Shown: positions 56,274 through 64,000 of the stretch, in pieces
Numbering within the stretch: position 1 is the stretch's first letter
Layout: the number at the start of each line of letters is the position of its first letter
Source of the DNA: Phycisphaerales bacterium
Lineage (GTDB): Bacteria; Planctomycetota; Phycisphaerae; Phycisphaerales; UBA1924
Length of the DNA stretch: 64,000 nucleotides
NCBI GenBank assembly: GCA_020831775.1
Contig: JAFIFZ010000079.1
Span: 186,001-250,000, forward strand
Direction: 5' to 3'
Translations under genes and position numbers: made by a program
Notes under the pieces: model-generated
The model's input: only the letters and a program-made list of their open reading frames with translations
What the model was told of the DNA's origin: nothing
The model's database searches: none

Positions 56274-57059
56274 TTAGACGGACCGCCCCGCTGACTCCAT
56301 GTACAACATACGATACTGGCCGCGGCGCCCCCCCCCTTGCCTTGCGCGATATGCTGAGAGACGCCTCAACGCCCTGCAGGTGAGATATCTATAACAACTG
56401 TACTGATCAGCAACGAGCAACCTTGCAGGGGTAGGCAGCACGCCACCACAGCCAGCACCCCACTTCGCCATCAGATGCGAAGAAGCCAAGGAGTAAGACT
56501 CATCAATATTGCCGGGAGACAGGTGAACAACGGGACAGTCGATAGCCATCGCCCGAAAGCCGCTACTCCACGCCTGACAGGCTATGTCTGCGCCGTAACA
56601 ATGAAATCCAGGCAAAGTTTCATCGAATCTCAATCCACAGCCTTGACGCACCACAAGCAAGCACTCGTCAAGCGACACGACCTCGCGCGGAAGCCTCCGC
56701 GACTTATAGTGCCCGTGGGGATCGATGATATGTCCGCACAATTCACCCCAACGGGTGCACCCCATAACGCCCAATATCGCAACTTCTGGCGGCAACCCTG
56801 CAATTATGTCTAACAATCGCCTTATCCAATTGGCTGGAAACACAACATCCTGATGCGCAATCACAGTCCACGCACAATCAGACTGGAAGACCGCTGCATT
56901 AAGCGCCTGCCCCGCATTCATCCCAGCCTTGCTGGGATCACACGGATGAACCTTGACATCAATGCCCTGACGATCAGGCGACAACGACTGTCTCATGATG
57001 TCGAACAACGCCGAATCGTTGACCATAGTGACCACATTGATCTCATCGCTAGCGGACAT
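56274..57059 (-). CDS. glycosyltransferase-like protein (GT2/StrF-type domain)
   Basis: The 261-aa protein has an N-terminal INVVTMVNDSALFDIMR and CAWTVIAHQDVVFPANWIRR, resembling the GT2-like domain of StrF-type proteins, including the IAHQDVxFP motif. GFHCYGADIACQAWSSGF and CPVVHLSPGN follow. Metal-site residues are less clear than in its GT2 neighbour. Its lower GC content separates it from the upstream genes of the locus. Confidence 0.75.
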   Translation of the reverse strand: MSASDEINVVTMVNDSALFDIMRQSLSPDRQGIDVKVHPCDPSKAGMNAGQALNAAVFQSDCAWTVIAHQDVVFPANWIRRLLDIIAGLPPEVAILGVMGCTRWGELCGHIIDPHGHYKSRRLPREVVSLDECLLVVRQGCGLRFDETLPGFHCYGADIACQAWSSGFRAMAIDCPVVHLSPGNIDESYSLASSHLMAKWGAGCGGVLPTPARLLVADQYSCYRYLTCRALRRLSAYRARQGGGRRGQYRMLYMESAGRSV

Positions 57060-57071
57060 AGGGCTCCCAGT

Positions 57072-58523
57072 CTACTCTGCAACCATGCCTCGTCTTGCCG
57101 CCAACATCGTACGCAACGATACGAGCCTACCAAGCTGCCATGCGGAAAACGCGAACACCGGCGTAGAAACGATGGCGGCCAGAGCAATCACATGGATTCC
57201 CTCAAGACCCATCAAATGGTTCACGATGTACATGCACGCAAGTCCGAAGCATGCCGCAGCACAAACATCCCACGCCTCGCCGAGCAACTCCGCCAAACTA
57301 ACGCGTATCTCCTTTCGCAGAAAATATGCGCCAAGACAGAGGGCCGGGATCATTGCCGCCGCTGTTGCGTACGCCATCCCCAGCGCTCCGAACTTAAGCA
57401 CCAGCCAGAAGCCAAGACCGTAGATCACAGCGAGGCGCGGAATCTGGCATGCGCGATCGAGCGACGGTCGCCCAACCGCCCAAAAGAGCGGACCCATAAC
57501 GGCGAGCAACATCGTGAGCGTGCTGCTCAGCGCCAAAAGTGCAAAGACCATTGGGTCTGCTCTGTAGGGCTCCCCGTACAGCAGCACGCCCAGCTCCGCG
57601 TCGACAAAGATCAACGCCGCACACAAAGGCGCCGAGAGTAAGCAGACGCCGCGAAAGCTCTTCAGCCAAGCCGCCTTGAGCCGATCCCGATCGTGAGTCA
57701 ACTTTCTGTACGCAGGCATCGCAACCGTACCGACAGCGTTCAAGGCGATCTCGACCGGCAATCTTGCGAGTCTCTGATGCAACGCAAAGATACCCAATAC
57801 CCCAAGACCCACCATCCTGCCAAGAAGGATAGTAGCCGCGGATGCGATAAGGAACAGGATAAACGGTGTCCCGGCCGCACTGAGCCCATACACACGGATC
57901 GCCCGCCATGATGGGCCGTCGAAGACGAACCCGGGCTTCATCGGCGCAACAATGTACGACAAAATAGTGATCGCCAGCTGGATCGACAACTGCCCGATCA
58001 CCAGCGCCCATGCGTTCTGCAAAGCAATCGCCAGGGCAATACTGACCACAAGGCCGATCACTGTTGCGGCAAGCCGATACAGCGACCAGACCTTGAAGTT
58101 TAGTTCCTTGACCAAAACCTGGGCACGCGGGCTCGCGAGACCCGTAAGCAGTGGGTGGAGTGCGATGACACCGAAAAGCGCCACCTCGGCGGGATGCCCA
58201 AAGAACGATGCCGAGATCGGCGCCAGCAGGACGAGCAACGCCGCAATCAAAACACCCCTGACAAACGCGACCCAGAATACCGTTTGAAGAAATCGCAGGC
58301 TACGGCCGCGCTCGTTGTGGACGATCGCCTGGTCCGTTGCCAGAAAACTGATCGCTTCCATTGCACCCAAGGCGAGAAACGCGGCCTGCATCAATCCGAA
58401 GTCGTGAGGACTCAGCATCCTCGCAAGCAGGATATTGGTCGCCATGCGAAGAAGCTTGTCCCCTCCGCGAGCTGAAAACTGCCAGATCAATCCAACAAGA
58501 AATTGTCGTTGTAAAGCAGACAC
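57072..58523 (-). CDS. polysaccharide flippase (Wzx-like, MOP superfamily)
   Basis: The 483-aa protein has 12-14 membrane helices; NILLARMLSPHDFGLMQAAF near the N-terminus is the Wzx/RfbX signature, and AFLALGAMEAISFLATDQAI follows. It flips the lipid-linked repeat unit across the inner membrane. GTG start; ribosome-binding site weak. The low-GC composition is like that of the neighbouring glycosyltransferase and the 3' half of the beta-helix gene. Confidence 0.9.
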   Translation of the reverse strand: MSALQRQFLVGLIWQFSARGGDKLLRMATNILLARMLSPHDFGLMQAAFLALGAMEAISFLATDQAIVHNERGRSLRFLQTVFWVAFVRGVLIAALLVLLAPISASFFGHPAEVALFGVIALHPLLTGLASPRAQVLVKELNFKVWSLYRLAATVIGLVVSIALAIALQNAWALVIGQLSIQLAITILSYIVAPMKPGFVFDGPSWRAIRVYGLSAAGTPFILFLIASAATILLGRMVGLGVLGIFALHQRLARLPVEIALNAVGTVAMPAYRKLTHDRDRLKAAWLKSFRGVCLLSAPLCAALIFVDAELGVLLYGEPYRADPMVFALLALSSTLTMLLAVMGPLFWAVGRPSLDRACQIPRLAVIYGLGFWLVLKFGALGMAYATAAAMIPALCLGAYFLRKEIRVSLAELLGEAWDVCAAACFGLACMYIVNHLMGLEGIHVIALAAIVSTPVFAFSAWQLGRLVSLRTMLAARRGMVAE

Positions 58524-58573
58524 ACGCCTTCACTTGTCTAGCTGTTTTGCATATTACTGAGAGCTAATTGAGC

Positions 58574-58608
58574 GGCAAGCTGAAATTAATCCTACGGATG
58601 TGCTTGCC
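58574..58608 (-). terminator. possible weak hairpin downstream of the beta-helix gene
   Basis: GGCAAGC (58574-58580) and GCTTGCC (58602-58608) pair around a 21-base loop, 29 bases past the stop. The tail (GCTCAATTAGC) is not U-rich, so termination is doubtful. Confidence 0.3.
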
Positions 58609-58636
58609 TATTCATTCTCACAGGATCTAGCCCATT

Positions 58637-60814
58637 TCAGTCAAACGCCCCAAGTGTGGTCAATTTGCTCCGAGAGTTACCAAGAATATCTACAGGAACT
58701 CTACTCGACGCACGATCGCGCAGGATCGAGCTAGAACTGGGCACAAACTTCCCGCTCGCTGAAACGGAGAACCCCGGATCTCCCGTCGTGACGCCATCTC
58801 CCAAAACAAGTACGCCCCACACATTATGGTCTATAAAGTGATTATTATTGTACCATTCATCGAGCGCCAAAGGAGTATTGCCGTTGATTGACGATGTCGC
58901 AACACGACGCCAGACAGAGTTCTTGACTCTTATGTTGGTCGCATTTGCGGTCCGCCAAACCCACGACATATTTGGCATCGACACATGATTGACAAACAGG
59001 TGATCGATCGGCACGTCTCCAATTTGGCTTACCGCATATCCGGACTTCTTGTCGATGGACACATTGACAAAGGCGATGTTTGAAGCAGACTGGACGCCTT
59101 GGATGAACAGGCCTTGCGCATCGACTCGCGTAGCCATCACTCCGTACAATATGACATTATCGATGTCGGTTGTCGGACCAAACAACTGAAAGACATCCGG
59201 GTGCGCGTCCGAGCCTTGTCTGTCAATATTGTTTACAGAAGAGTTGACGACAAAATAGCTATTGTGGAATGCGTCGGACCCGATCCCGTCAATGTTGACA
59301 TTGCGAACAAGCGTCTTTGTAACCATAGCATCCCTGTAGTTGGCGAAGTGTGAATCTGTCACATACTTACCTGCGAAGTGTGAACGAGTGGGTGGTCCCG
59401 AAAAATGATTCTTTCCGTTTCCAGTAACACTATCGAGCCAAATGCTCCAGCCTAGTGTATTAAAGCCGGCAATCACCCAGCCGTCCCGTTGATCCAGCGT
59501 AACATCACTAAGGCGAACTCTATCAATGCGTAGCCGATTCTCTCCAGAAATGAGTTTCACATTCTCCCTGGTAGCACCCGGCGCCTTGGTGATAGTTGTC
59601 CATCCCAACCCCGCTGTCGGCTGTGGGAAGCCGGACCCCCCATACTCGTACTCGCCCTCTTCAAGATAGATCGTCACATTGTCAAGCACCGGCCCCGCCG
59701 AGCGGATCGCTCCCCAGATCGTTCGATACGGCCTGTCTCTCGTCCCGTCCCCCGTCTCGTCGCTGCCGAGCTCCGAGACATACCGCTCCGCCTTGGGCAG
59801 CGTTTCGCCAGCGTTGGCGTACAGGAACATCGAATGTTCGCCGTTGCGAACACTCAAATCATTCCCCGCCAAAACCCGCGGCACCCCCACCTTCGGGTAC
59901 GCCACAGCCCGGATCTCCACCGGCCCGTCCTGGAAGTCCGCGGCGTCCAGCACCACCGTGTACTCCCACACATCCGTCCGCGGGTTGTGCTGCATCTCGT
60001 CGACGCGCACCCACGGCCCGCCCTCGGCGGAGAACAGCACATGGTCGATGTCGTTCATGTGGAACGCCACCACACCGATGTGGAACTCGCCGTCGATCAC
60101 CTGGTACGGCACCACATCCCAGCGGGCGATCGCCTTGGCGTCGTACCCCGGGACCTCCGGGTGGCCGACCGGATTGCTGTTGGGCATGAACTTGTCGAAC
60201 CCATTACCCGGGACGAGCCGGGCAAAGGTCTCGCCGCTGCTGCCGGGGTCATTGCTCCCGCCGGAGCCGGGGCTACCGGAACCGGGGTCTCCCCCGCCGC
60301 CCGATCCGCTGCCGGTGTCACCGCCCGAACCGGGGTCACCCCCGCCCGAACCACCCGATCCACCCGAACCACTGCCGCCTGACCCGCCCGAACCCGATCC
60401 ACCGGAACCACCAGAGCCGCCGCCGCCGACCTGGCCGTTGATGATCACGCGCTCTGTCCCGCCGGCGATCGGCTTGAGGCCGCCGCCGGAGAGGTCCAGG
60501 GGCGCACGGACGACGACCGAAGCCGTGCGGTCCTCGCGGAGCTGGACGAGCCTGCTCAGGGCGTCGCCCTGCCTGTCCTGGATCCTGGTGACCGCCCGCG
60601 CCGCCCTGGCGTCGGCCGTGACGGGCTGGCCCGCGCCGCCGGAGACCGATCCCGCCGTGCGCGAGGTCACGACGCGGTTGGTCCGCTCGTTGTCGTTGGC
60701 CGGCTCGGCGAGCGCGTGGACGACACCAAAGCCAAAGATCGCCATGCCTGTGGCGAGGTACGCCGTGCGGCGGCCGGCGAGGCTCTTGGGCTGGCGGGCG
60801 TTGCGGATGGTCAT
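58637..60814 (-). CDS. secreted right-handed beta-helix protein with Gly/Ser linker
   Basis: The 725-aa protein starts at an ATG at 60814 with GGAGGG upstream; the long frame before it is excluded. A signal or anchor (LATGMAIFGFGVVHALA) is followed by a helical region, then a Gly/Ser/Asp/Pro-rich low-complexity linker (about residues 127-200, GGSGGSGSGGSGG repeats). Residues about 210-330 form a beta-rich domain. Residues about 340-725 are a right-handed parallel beta-helix with a pectate lyase-like pattern (NVTIYLEEGEYEYGGSGF, ...SVNNIDRQGSDAHPDVFQL). It may bind or cleave the locus polysaccharide. Base composition changes sharply inside the gene: the linker is about 75% GC, the 3' part 40-50%. 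Confidence 0.8.
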   Translation of the reverse strand: MTIRNARQPKSLAGRRTAYLATGMAIFGFGVVHALAEPANDNERTNRVVTSRTAGSVSGGAGQPVTADARAARAVTRIQDRQGDALSRLVQLREDRTASVVVRAPLDLSGGGLKPIAGGTERVIINGQVGGGGSGGSGGSGSGGSGGSGSGGSGGSGGGDPGSGGDTGSGSGGGGDPGSGSPGSGGSNDPGSSGETFARLVPGNGFDKFMPNSNPVGHPEVPGYDAKAIARWDVVPYQVIDGEFHIGVVAFHMNDIDHVLFSAEGGPWVRVDEMQHNPRTDVWEYTVVLDAADFQDGPVEIRAVAYPKVGVPRVLAGNDLSVRNGEHSMFLYANAGETLPKAERYVSELGSDETGDGTRDRPYRTIWGAIRSAGPVLDNVTIYLEEGEYEYGGSGFPQPTAGLGWTTITKAPGATRENVKLISGENRLRIDRVRLSDVTLDQRDGWVIAGFNTLGWSIWLDSVTGNGKNHFSGPPTRSHFAGKYVTDSHFANYRDAMVTKTLVRNVNIDGIGSDAFHNSYFVVNSSVNNIDRQGSDAHPDVFQLFGPTTDIDNVILYGVMATRVDAQGLFIQGVQSASNIAFVNVSIDKKSGYAVSQIGDVPIDHLFVNHVSMPNMSWVWRTANATNIRVKNSVWRRVATSSINGNTPLALDEWYNNNHFIDHNVWGVLVLGDGVTTGDPGFSVSASGKFVPSSSSILRDRASSRVPVDILGNSRSKLTTLGAFD

Positions 60815-61310
60815 GGGGCTCCCTCCTGACGGGTGGGCGTGCGTGGCGTGCTCCGAAATTCCCCTCGATCGAGTGTTGATCTTGGAGCCGGAGATCGGAT
60901 GGGCGTCGGCCCAACCTTCTTCGAACCCCCCGCTTCCCGGCGTCGCCCGGCTTTCCCAGCCGGACCATCCGCGAACCTCGTCCCAGGCCGCATGCCCTCC
61001 AGGGGTTATCAGACCAGCCGCACGCCGGACCTTCCGGCGTTGCTCGGAAAGGATCCATCGGCGGTCGGGCCGGTCGGATCCATCGTATCGGGCCGGGCAA
61101 GTCGCCGTACGGCCCACCTTACCCAGATTCACCCGCAGCCCGGGATCACGCACTTCGGCCCATGCCGCAGTGGACGCCGAATCGGTACGCGGCACTCTGG
61201 AGCGGGTTCGGTCCGATTACCGACAGCGGTCGCATCGGCGGATCTGGGCATTGCCCCATAAAGTCTGTGTCACGATCGCCCGTCCGGCAAGTGCCGCGAG
61301 CGGCGGGCGT
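60815..61310. other. intergenic region between the beta-helix gene and tRNA-Leu
   Basis: No gene is supported in these 496 bases. They hold the promoter of the minus-strand gene starting at 60814. CGCCGG/CCGGCG-type hairpins (near 61030) and short GC-rich repeats are present, but no riboswitch consensus was recognised; c-di-GMP classes were looked for and not seen. Confidence 0.4.
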
Positions 61311-61396
61311 GGGTCCGTGGCGGAATCGGCAGACGCGGCGGATTTAAAATCCGCTCCCCGGATACGGGGGTGAGGGTTCGAGTCCCTCCGGACCCA
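61311..61396 (+). tRNA. tRNA-Leu (anticodon UAA)
   Basis: The acceptor stem GGGTCCG (61311-61317) pairs with CGGACCC (61389-61395), discriminator A at 61396. The anticodon stem GCGGA/TCCGC encloses TTTAAAA with anticodon TAA at 61345-61347. A long variable arm (CTCCCCGGATACGGGGGTGA region) and the T arm GGGTTCGAGTCCC are typical of Leu. CCA is not encoded. Confidence 0.97.
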
Positions 61397-61428
61397 TTTG
61401 GCTTGATTCGGCTCGGCCTGGCCGGCGT

Positions 61429-62685
61429 CTATGCAGGATGGCGGCCGAGCGCCTCGTTCAACCGCTCGATGAGTTCTGGATCGACGCCCTCGGTCATCTC
61501 CAGCATGTCGGGGTGGACGATGCCCGATTCCAGAGCGTCGGCGATGATGTACTCGCGGAGCCACGGGTCTGGCACGCGGAGGGCAAGCAACTCGCGGACG
61601 GCGATCGCGTCGTCGACCCGGTCCGCCGCGAGCAGGGACTTGTAGATCGTCGACAAGTCCCGCCCGAGCAGGTCGTTGACGACCCCGAGGGCCTCCACTT
61701 CTTCCATGAAGCCGTCGAGCTCCGCATTTGCACGCAGCTCGTTGAACATCCTCAGGTGCGATTGCAAGTCTCGCTGCACCCGCAGCGTGGGGTTGTCGAA
61801 CATCCGCCCGAGATCGACCCAGCGCCCGTGCCTCCGGAGCAACCCGTCGACTCGGTGGCTCACCCGCTGGATGGTCTCGCGCCCGTGCTCGTCGTCGTTG
61901 ACTCGATCAAACCAGTCGAGCGACCGCTGGTCGTCGCCGACGACTTGGTTGAGCACGATCCAGTCGTCGAGATCGTCGATGCTCGCCTCACCCGCCCTGA
62001 GCTTCTCTTCTTCACGGTCCCTGATCTGGGTGAATCGACGCTTGGCGGGGGCGTGCTCGTCGGCGAGCCGCCTCATGTCGCCAGCCATGAAGGATATGCG
62101 CACGCCGCTCCACTGTGCCCGCTCGACCATGTTGTCCCAGAGCCATGCGTAGTTCTCGGCCGCCTCGTCGAGCTTGCCCTGATGCACCTGCTCGCGGGCG
62201 AGGTCGAGGCGTGCGTGGACATCCTCACGGGCCCGCTGGGCCAGATCGCGCAGCTCTTCCTCACCGATCGCCTCGCCCCGCTTTGCCGCCTCCAGAAACG
62301 CGAGCATCTGCGCCGGAGTCTGGTAGCCCGTGACTCGGGCGAAGTCCTCGCCTTCCCTGAACACAATGATCGTCGGCATCGCGCGGATGCCGAGCTCGCG
62401 GGCCAACTCCCGCTCCTGGTCGACATCGACCGCCACCGCGATCGCGTGCTCGCGGATGAACGCCGCCAGCTCCGGGTTCGGCCAGGTCTCGCGGTCCATC
62501 CTGCGGCAGGGGCCGCACCAGACCGCCGTGCCCTTGACCACCAGCAGCCGGTTCTCGTCCACCGCCTGGGCCTTGGCCTCTGCGAAGGGCTTGTCTGCAA
62601 AGACCCCGTCGGGGGCGGCCGACGCGACGCCGCACGAGAGCAACACCGCACACGCCAACAACACAATTCTTGATGCGCACTGCAT
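61429..62685 (-). CDS. periplasmic thioredoxin-fold protein (CGPC active site)
   Basis: The 418-aa protein has a signal peptide (LLACAVLLSCGVASAAP) and a thioredoxin-fold domain (about 25-140) with VVKGTAVWCGPCRRMD (Cys57, Cys60) and cis-Pro in MPTIIVFREG. Residues about 145-415 are helical, probably TPR-like, and unlike known thioredoxin partners. Such thioredoxin plus helical-repeat proteins are typical of this phylum. It follows its paralogue with a 30-base gap, probably one transcript. Confidence 0.85.
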   Translation of the reverse strand: MQCASRIVLLACAVLLSCGVASAAPDGVFADKPFAEAKAQAVDENRLLVVKGTAVWCGPCRRMDRETWPNPELAAFIREHAIAVAVDVDQERELARELGIRAMPTIIVFREGEDFARVTGYQTPAQMLAFLEAAKRGEAIGEEELRDLAQRAREDVHARLDLAREQVHQGKLDEAAENYAWLWDNMVERAQWSGVRISFMAGDMRRLADEHAPAKRRFTQIRDREEEKLRAGEASIDDLDDWIVLNQVVGDDQRSLDWFDRVNDDEHGRETIQRVSHRVDGLLRRHGRWVDLGRMFDNPTLRVQRDLQSHLRMFNELRANAELDGFMEEVEALGVVNDLLGRDLSTIYKSLLAADRVDDAIAVRELLALRVPDPWLREYIIADALESGIVHPDMLEMTEGVDPELIERLNEALGRHPA

Positions 62686-62715
62686 TTCCGAGCCCTCACT
62701 TGCCTTATCAAACCG

Positions 62716-63978
62716 CTACTGCGGCGACCTCTCCGACAGCAATCTCTGCAATCTCTCCCGCGTCGCGGGATCCGCACGATCCGCCAGCTTCGACAGGTCG
62801 TTGTGCAACACGCCCGAATCCAGCGCGTCGCGGAGCATGAACTCATGGATCGATCCGTCGCGGACGCGCTCCGTCGCGAGCTCCCGCACGCCGATCGCCT
62901 CGTCGACCCTGCCCGCCGCGAGCAGCGACTTGTAGTACAACGAGACCTTCTCGGCGATGGAATCGTGCTGGCGCCGGATCATCTCGTCGGGATCGGCGCC
63001 GAATGGCATATCGCCCGCGTGCTGGCGGATCCGCTGGATGAACTGCTCGTTCACCTCGAACTTGATCCGGATCGACATCAGCGGCTCCTCGATCAAGAGC
63101 CCGTAGTCGCCCCACCTGCCCTCCCGCTGAAGCAGGCGTTCAACGGTGTGGCCCGCGCGTCGCATCGACTCGACGCCTTCGGGATCGTCCTTGACCCGGT
63201 CGACCCAGTCGAGGATCCGCTGGTGGTCGCCGAGCTCGTTGCAGAGCACGAGCCAGTCGCGGAGGTTCGAGAGCGTGCCCATGCCCTCCTGAAGCATCCG
63301 CTCGTCGTTGTCGCGCACCGCGGCGAAGGCTTCCCGGGCCGGCGGGTGCTGCCTTGCGAGCTGCCCGATGTTGCCGGCGAGGAACGACATCCGCATCGGC
63401 CCCTTGGACGGATCGACCTGGTGGATGTTCTCCCAGAGCCAGAGAAGCTCTTCGGTCGCCTTGTCGAGCTCGCCGTACTGCATGAGTTCGAGCGCGCGGC
63501 CGTACCGCTCCTGCATGTCCAGACCCGGGTCGTCGCGGAGCGCTCGGAGGTCGGACTCCTCGGCGATCTCGCCGCGTTCGGCTGCTCGAAGGAACAGCAA
63601 CATCTGCGGCGCGGAGTGGAAGCCGACGAGCCTTGCGAACTCCTTGCCGTCACGGAAGGCGATCACGGTCGGCAGCGTCCTGACCTCCAGCGACTCAACG
63701 AGCTCTCGTTCGTTGTCGGCATCGACCGCGACAATGATCGCGTGGCGCCCGATCCACGCCGCGAGCTCCTCATCTGGCCATGTCTCTCGGTCCATCCGGA
63801 CGCAGAAGCCGCACCAAGGGGCGGTCATCTTGGCGACGAACAAACGCTTTTCTTGCTGAGCCTCTGCCATTGCTGCATCGAACGGCTTGTCGGAGAACAC
63901 TCCCGCCGGAGCGGCCCTCGCAACGCCGCAGCAGAGAGCGGCACACACGGCAGAAACCAGTATCGCCCGCACAAACAT
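62716..63978 (-). CDS. periplasmic thioredoxin-fold protein (CGFC active site)
   Basis: The 420-aa paralogue has a signal peptide (LVSAVCAALCCGVARAAP) and the motif APWCGFCVRMD (Cys56, Cys59), a cis-Pro in LPTVIAFRDG and the same helical C-terminal region (YGRALELMQYGELDKATEEL). The active-site Phe in place of Pro should raise the redox potential compared with CGPC. A GGGAGG site lies before the ATG at the window's end. Two unequal active sites suggest division of labour in disulfide exchange. Confidence 0.85.
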   Translation of the reverse strand: MFVRAILVSAVCAALCCGVARAAPAGVFSDKPFDAAMAEAQQEKRLFVAKMTAPWCGFCVRMDRETWPDEELAAWIGRHAIIVAVDADNERELVESLEVRTLPTVIAFRDGKEFARLVGFHSAPQMLLFLRAAERGEIAEESDLRALRDDPGLDMQERYGRALELMQYGELDKATEELLWLWENIHQVDPSKGPMRMSFLAGNIGQLARQHPPAREAFAAVRDNDERMLQEGMGTLSNLRDWLVLCNELGDHQRILDWVDRVKDDPEGVESMRRAGHTVERLLQREGRWGDYGLLIEEPLMSIRIKFEVNEQFIQRIRQHAGDMPFGADPDEMIRRQHDSIAEKVSLYYKSLLAAGRVDEAIGVRELATERVRDGSIHEFMLRDALDSGVLHNDLSKLADRADPATRERLQRLLSERSPQ

Positions 63979-64000
63979 CGCTCGACCTCCCGGTCATCGG

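Noticed and set aside
60815-61140. c-di-GMP riboswitch upstream of the beta-helix gene
   Set aside because: The stem sequences do not match the GEMM core; only generic GC-rich hairpins are present.

Overview
The window looks like chromosomal DNA of a planctomycete, most likely the class Phycisphaerae. The evidence is high-GC coding, an ECF sigma factor coupled to a Ser/Thr kinase, a GC-terminated dockerin protein, an exosortase with several PEP-CTERM-like substrates, and many four-base ATGA/GTGA stop-start overlaps. This placement is inferred from gene content; there is no rRNA gene. No CRISPR array, prophage or plasmid feature was seen. The only mobile-element trace is a decayed IS3 fragment.

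Layout. 1-6466 (minus strand): a secreted protein cut by the window edge; a deoxynucleotide cluster of class II B12-dependent ribonucleotide reductase (with a run of hairpins in its leader), a small protein and dCTP deaminase; then about 770 bases of non-coding DNA with two inverted repeats. 6467-12704 (plus): a FlgI-like lipoprotein with HEAT-like repeats, and SMC. 12731-21044 (mostly minus): dihydroorotate dehydrogenase, a dockerin protein, a possible DNA-binding protein with a palindrome upstream, O6-alkylguanine methyltransferase, a kinase/ECF sigma pair and two exported proteins of unknown function. 21228-27873 (plus): a compact arginine operon argR-argC-argB-argF-argG-argH-GNAT; the last gene probably supplies N-acetylglutamate. 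28043-31349 (plus): dTDP-rhamnose genes in the order rmlA-rmlC-rmlD-rmlB.

31525-60814 (all minus) is one large surface-biogenesis region. At its downstream end are four homologous secreted proteins (about 240-255 aa) and two short ones, all ending in a variant exosortase signal (IPLP(S/T)GGG or IPLPAGG, a hydrophobic stretch, an Arg cluster). The four larger proteins carry an FCxE Cys motif and a Q-x-A-I-W Gln motif about 70 residues apart, as in Cys-Gln thioester adhesin domains. Two of them, with their short partner, lie in a roughly 1.9-kb tandem duplication that also copied the 3' end of the neighbouring TPR gene; an IS3 remnant sits at the junction. Upstream are the TPR protein, an initiating sugar-phosphate transferase, a Wzz/BY-kinase-like protein, an EpsI-type protein and the exosortase. 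Further upstream are glycosyltransferases, a nucleotide-sugar dehydrogenase, an Alg13/Alg14-like pair, a methyltransferase, a Wzy-like polymerase, a Wzx-like flippase and a beta-helix protein. The likely picture is polysaccharide assembly, with rhamnose from the adjacent rml genes, and exosortase anchoring of possibly covalently reactive surface proteins. The flippase end (about 56274-59600) is much lower in GC than the rest, including half of the beta-helix gene, which suggests an exchanged glycan-specific module.

61311-64000: a tRNA-Leu(UAA) and two paralogous periplasmic thioredoxin-fold proteins.
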